In this document: one piece after another, positions 63,295-64,000 of the stretch
Position numbering within the stretch: position 1 is the stretch's first letter
Layout: each line of letters opens with the position of its first letter
Origin: JBFHDX01 sp041584475
GTDB lineage: Bacteria > Pseudomonadota > Alphaproteobacteria > UBA8366 > JADFVY01
DNA: 64,000 nucleotides
Direction of reading: 5' to 3'
Assembly (NCBI GenBank): GCA_041584475.1
Contig: JBFHDX010000003.1
Location: 19,270-83,269 of the forward strand
Made by a program: the position numbers and the translations under genes
Notes under the pieces: generated by a model
Database searches by the model: none
Told to the model about the DNA's origin: nothing
Seen by the model: the letters and a program-made list of their open reading frames with translations, nothing else

Positions 63295-63908
63295 GGCTCG
63301 CTCAGCACGTCGGCGAGGTTCACCAGCATCGCCGCCGTCGCCCCCCAGATGTAGTGCTGCTGATAATGCAGCACGTGGAACCAGCGCTCGACACCATCGA
63401 ACCGCCGCATGTGCCGCTCATGGTTGTCGCGGTCCATCACGAACGACAAGGGCACCTCGAACACCTCGGCGACCTCGAACGGATCCGGCCTCAGCTCCAG
63501 CGGCGGTCGGACCAGCCCGACCGCCGGCACGACGTGAAATCCCGTGCGCGCGATCACGTAACTGTCGAGCCGGCCGATCAGTTCGATGCGGTGGGGGAGC
63601 AGCCCGACCTCCTCCTCCGCTTCGCGCAGGGCCGCCGCCTCCGGCGTCGCATCGCCGGGCTCGAGCCGGCCGCCGGGAAAGCTGATCTGGCCGGCGTGAT
63701 CGTACAGGTGATCCGTCCGCTGAGTCAGCAGCACGGTAGGTGTGCGCGGCCGCAGGACGAGCGGCACGAGGACGGCTGCCGGTACGAGATCGCCAACCGG
63801 TTCGTCGGCGCGCCCGGCGCCGCCCGTGTCCTGATCCGCCCCGGCCGAGGCACTGCCGCGTTCCCTGATCGCGCGCACCAGCCGCTCCTCGATCGGTTCG
63901 CGCCGCAT
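63291..63908 (-). CDS. Nudix hydrolase, coenzyme A pyrophosphatase type
   Basis: This 205-residue Nudix protein resembles NudL/YeaB-type CoA pyrophosphatases. The upstream specificity region reads TQRTDHLYDHAGQISFPGGR. The Nudix box is G-x5-E-x7-REAEEEVGL within GGRLEPGDATPEAAALREAE. The first 45 residues are variable. Its start overlaps the DUF1285 stop (TGATG), and its stop overlaps the DUF6111 start, so DUF1285, Nudix, DUF6111 and cca form one operon. Confidence 0.92.
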   Translation of the reverse strand: MRREPIEERLVRAIRERGSASAGADQDTGGAGRADEPVGDLVPAAVLVPLVLRPRTPTVLLTQRTDHLYDHAGQISFPGGRLEPGDATPEAAALREAEEEVGLLPHRIELIGRLDSYVIARTGFHVVPAVGLVRPPLELRPDPFEVAEVFEVPLSFVMDRDNHERHMRRFDGVERWFHVLHYQQHYIWGATAAMLVNLADVLSEP

Positions 63909-64000
63909 CAGCCGGCCCCCTCGATCGTGCCGAGGTCGAAAGCGGCGCCGTCGCTCCAGACCCGAAGCACCGCACCGCCGTCCCGCTCCACGGGTTCGGC
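63908..64000 (-). CDS. C-terminal end of a DUF1285 family protein, cut by window
   Basis: The last 30 codons of a gene entering from the right edge are visible, ending VLRVWSDGAAFDLGTIEGAG. The pattern Arg/Val-Trp-Ser-x-Gly-x-x-Phe-x-Leu-Gly fits the end of DUF1285 proteins, which precede the CoA-pyrophosphatase gene in many alphaproteobacteria. The stop overlaps the Nudix start. The call rests on a short fragment plus synteny. Confidence 0.65.
   Translation of the reverse strand, partial: AEPVERDGGAVLRVWSDGAAFDLGTIEGAG

Overview
The window is a stretch of a GC-rich alphaproteobacterial chromosome. The gene neighbourhoods are typical of that class and look closest to Rhodospirillales-type genomes: dnaG-rpoD, carAB-greA, petABC next to trmL-hemF, prs-rplY-pth-ychF, uvrC-pgsA-moaDE, and DUF1285-Nudix-DUF6111-cca. 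The placement below class level is inference. The gene content suggests an aerobic heterotroph with a cytochrome bc1 respiratory chain, oxygen-dependent haem synthesis (HemF), molybdenum cofactor synthesis, polyhydroxyalkanoate granules (phasin) and chemotaxis. I see no rRNA, tRNA, insertion sequence, prophage, CRISPR array or integrase, and codon use is even across almost all genes, so this reads as core chromosome rather than an island.

Layout. Positions 1-4.5 kb hold rpoD (its 3' end lies beyond the left edge), dnaG and yqeY on the minus strand. From 4.8 to 9.8 kb lie carA, carB and greA. From 9.8 to 14.4 kb lie an Lrp regulator, an ELM1-family protein, a 2OG-Fe(II) oxygenase, a LysR regulator, a probable structured non-coding RNA and msrP. 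From 14.5 to 22.7 kb, on the minus strand, lie an EF-G-like GTPase with an altered GTPase motif, phzF, panE, an aspartate aminotransferase, a chemoreceptor and a PCuAC-type copper chaperone. From 23.1 to 27.6 kb lie uvrB, a Kef-type antiporter and an NTF2-like protein. From 27.7 to 30.9 kb there is a five-gene translationally coupled operon: two DUF1538 membrane proteins, a PII-like protein, a CBS-domain protein and a FolM/PTR1-like reductase. From 31.3 to 37.4 kb lie uvrC, pgsA, mobB, moeA, moaD, moaE and a DedA/VTT-like membrane protein. From 37.4 to 42.8 kb lie ilvE, a MarR/OmpR/histidine-kinase regulatory trio, csaA, a phasin and a TetR regulator. From 42.9 to 49.4 kb lie ybaK, proC, ybjN and ubiK on the minus strand, then lgt, a MidA-type methyltransferase, pgeF, a creatinase-like protein and a 23-residue membrane microprotein on the plus strand. 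From 49.5 to 56.3 kb lie prs, rplY, pth, a DUF2225-like protein, ychF, a dienelactone hydrolase, a VOC protein and mtnP. From 56.4 to 64 kb lie petABC, trmL, hemF, two tandem secreted paralogues, cca, DUF6111, a Nudix hydrolase and the end of a DUF1285 gene.

The best candidates for something undescribed are these. (1) The DUF1538-DUF1538-PII-CBS operon at 27756-30080 looks like a two-subunit membrane transporter or channel with two cytoplasmic nucleotide-sensing partners. (2) A compact multi-hairpin RNA at about 13206-13341 has its own promoter-like sequence and a strong intrinsic terminator. (3) A tandem pair of divergent secreted paralogues lies at 60614-61712. (4) A metal-ligand-free M24 protein is translationally coupled to a 23-residue transmembrane peptide. 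Several promoters read well from sequence. The clearest is the phasin promoter, whose start region carries a CTGC-N3-GCAG palindrome matching the PhaR operator reported for other alphaproteobacteria.
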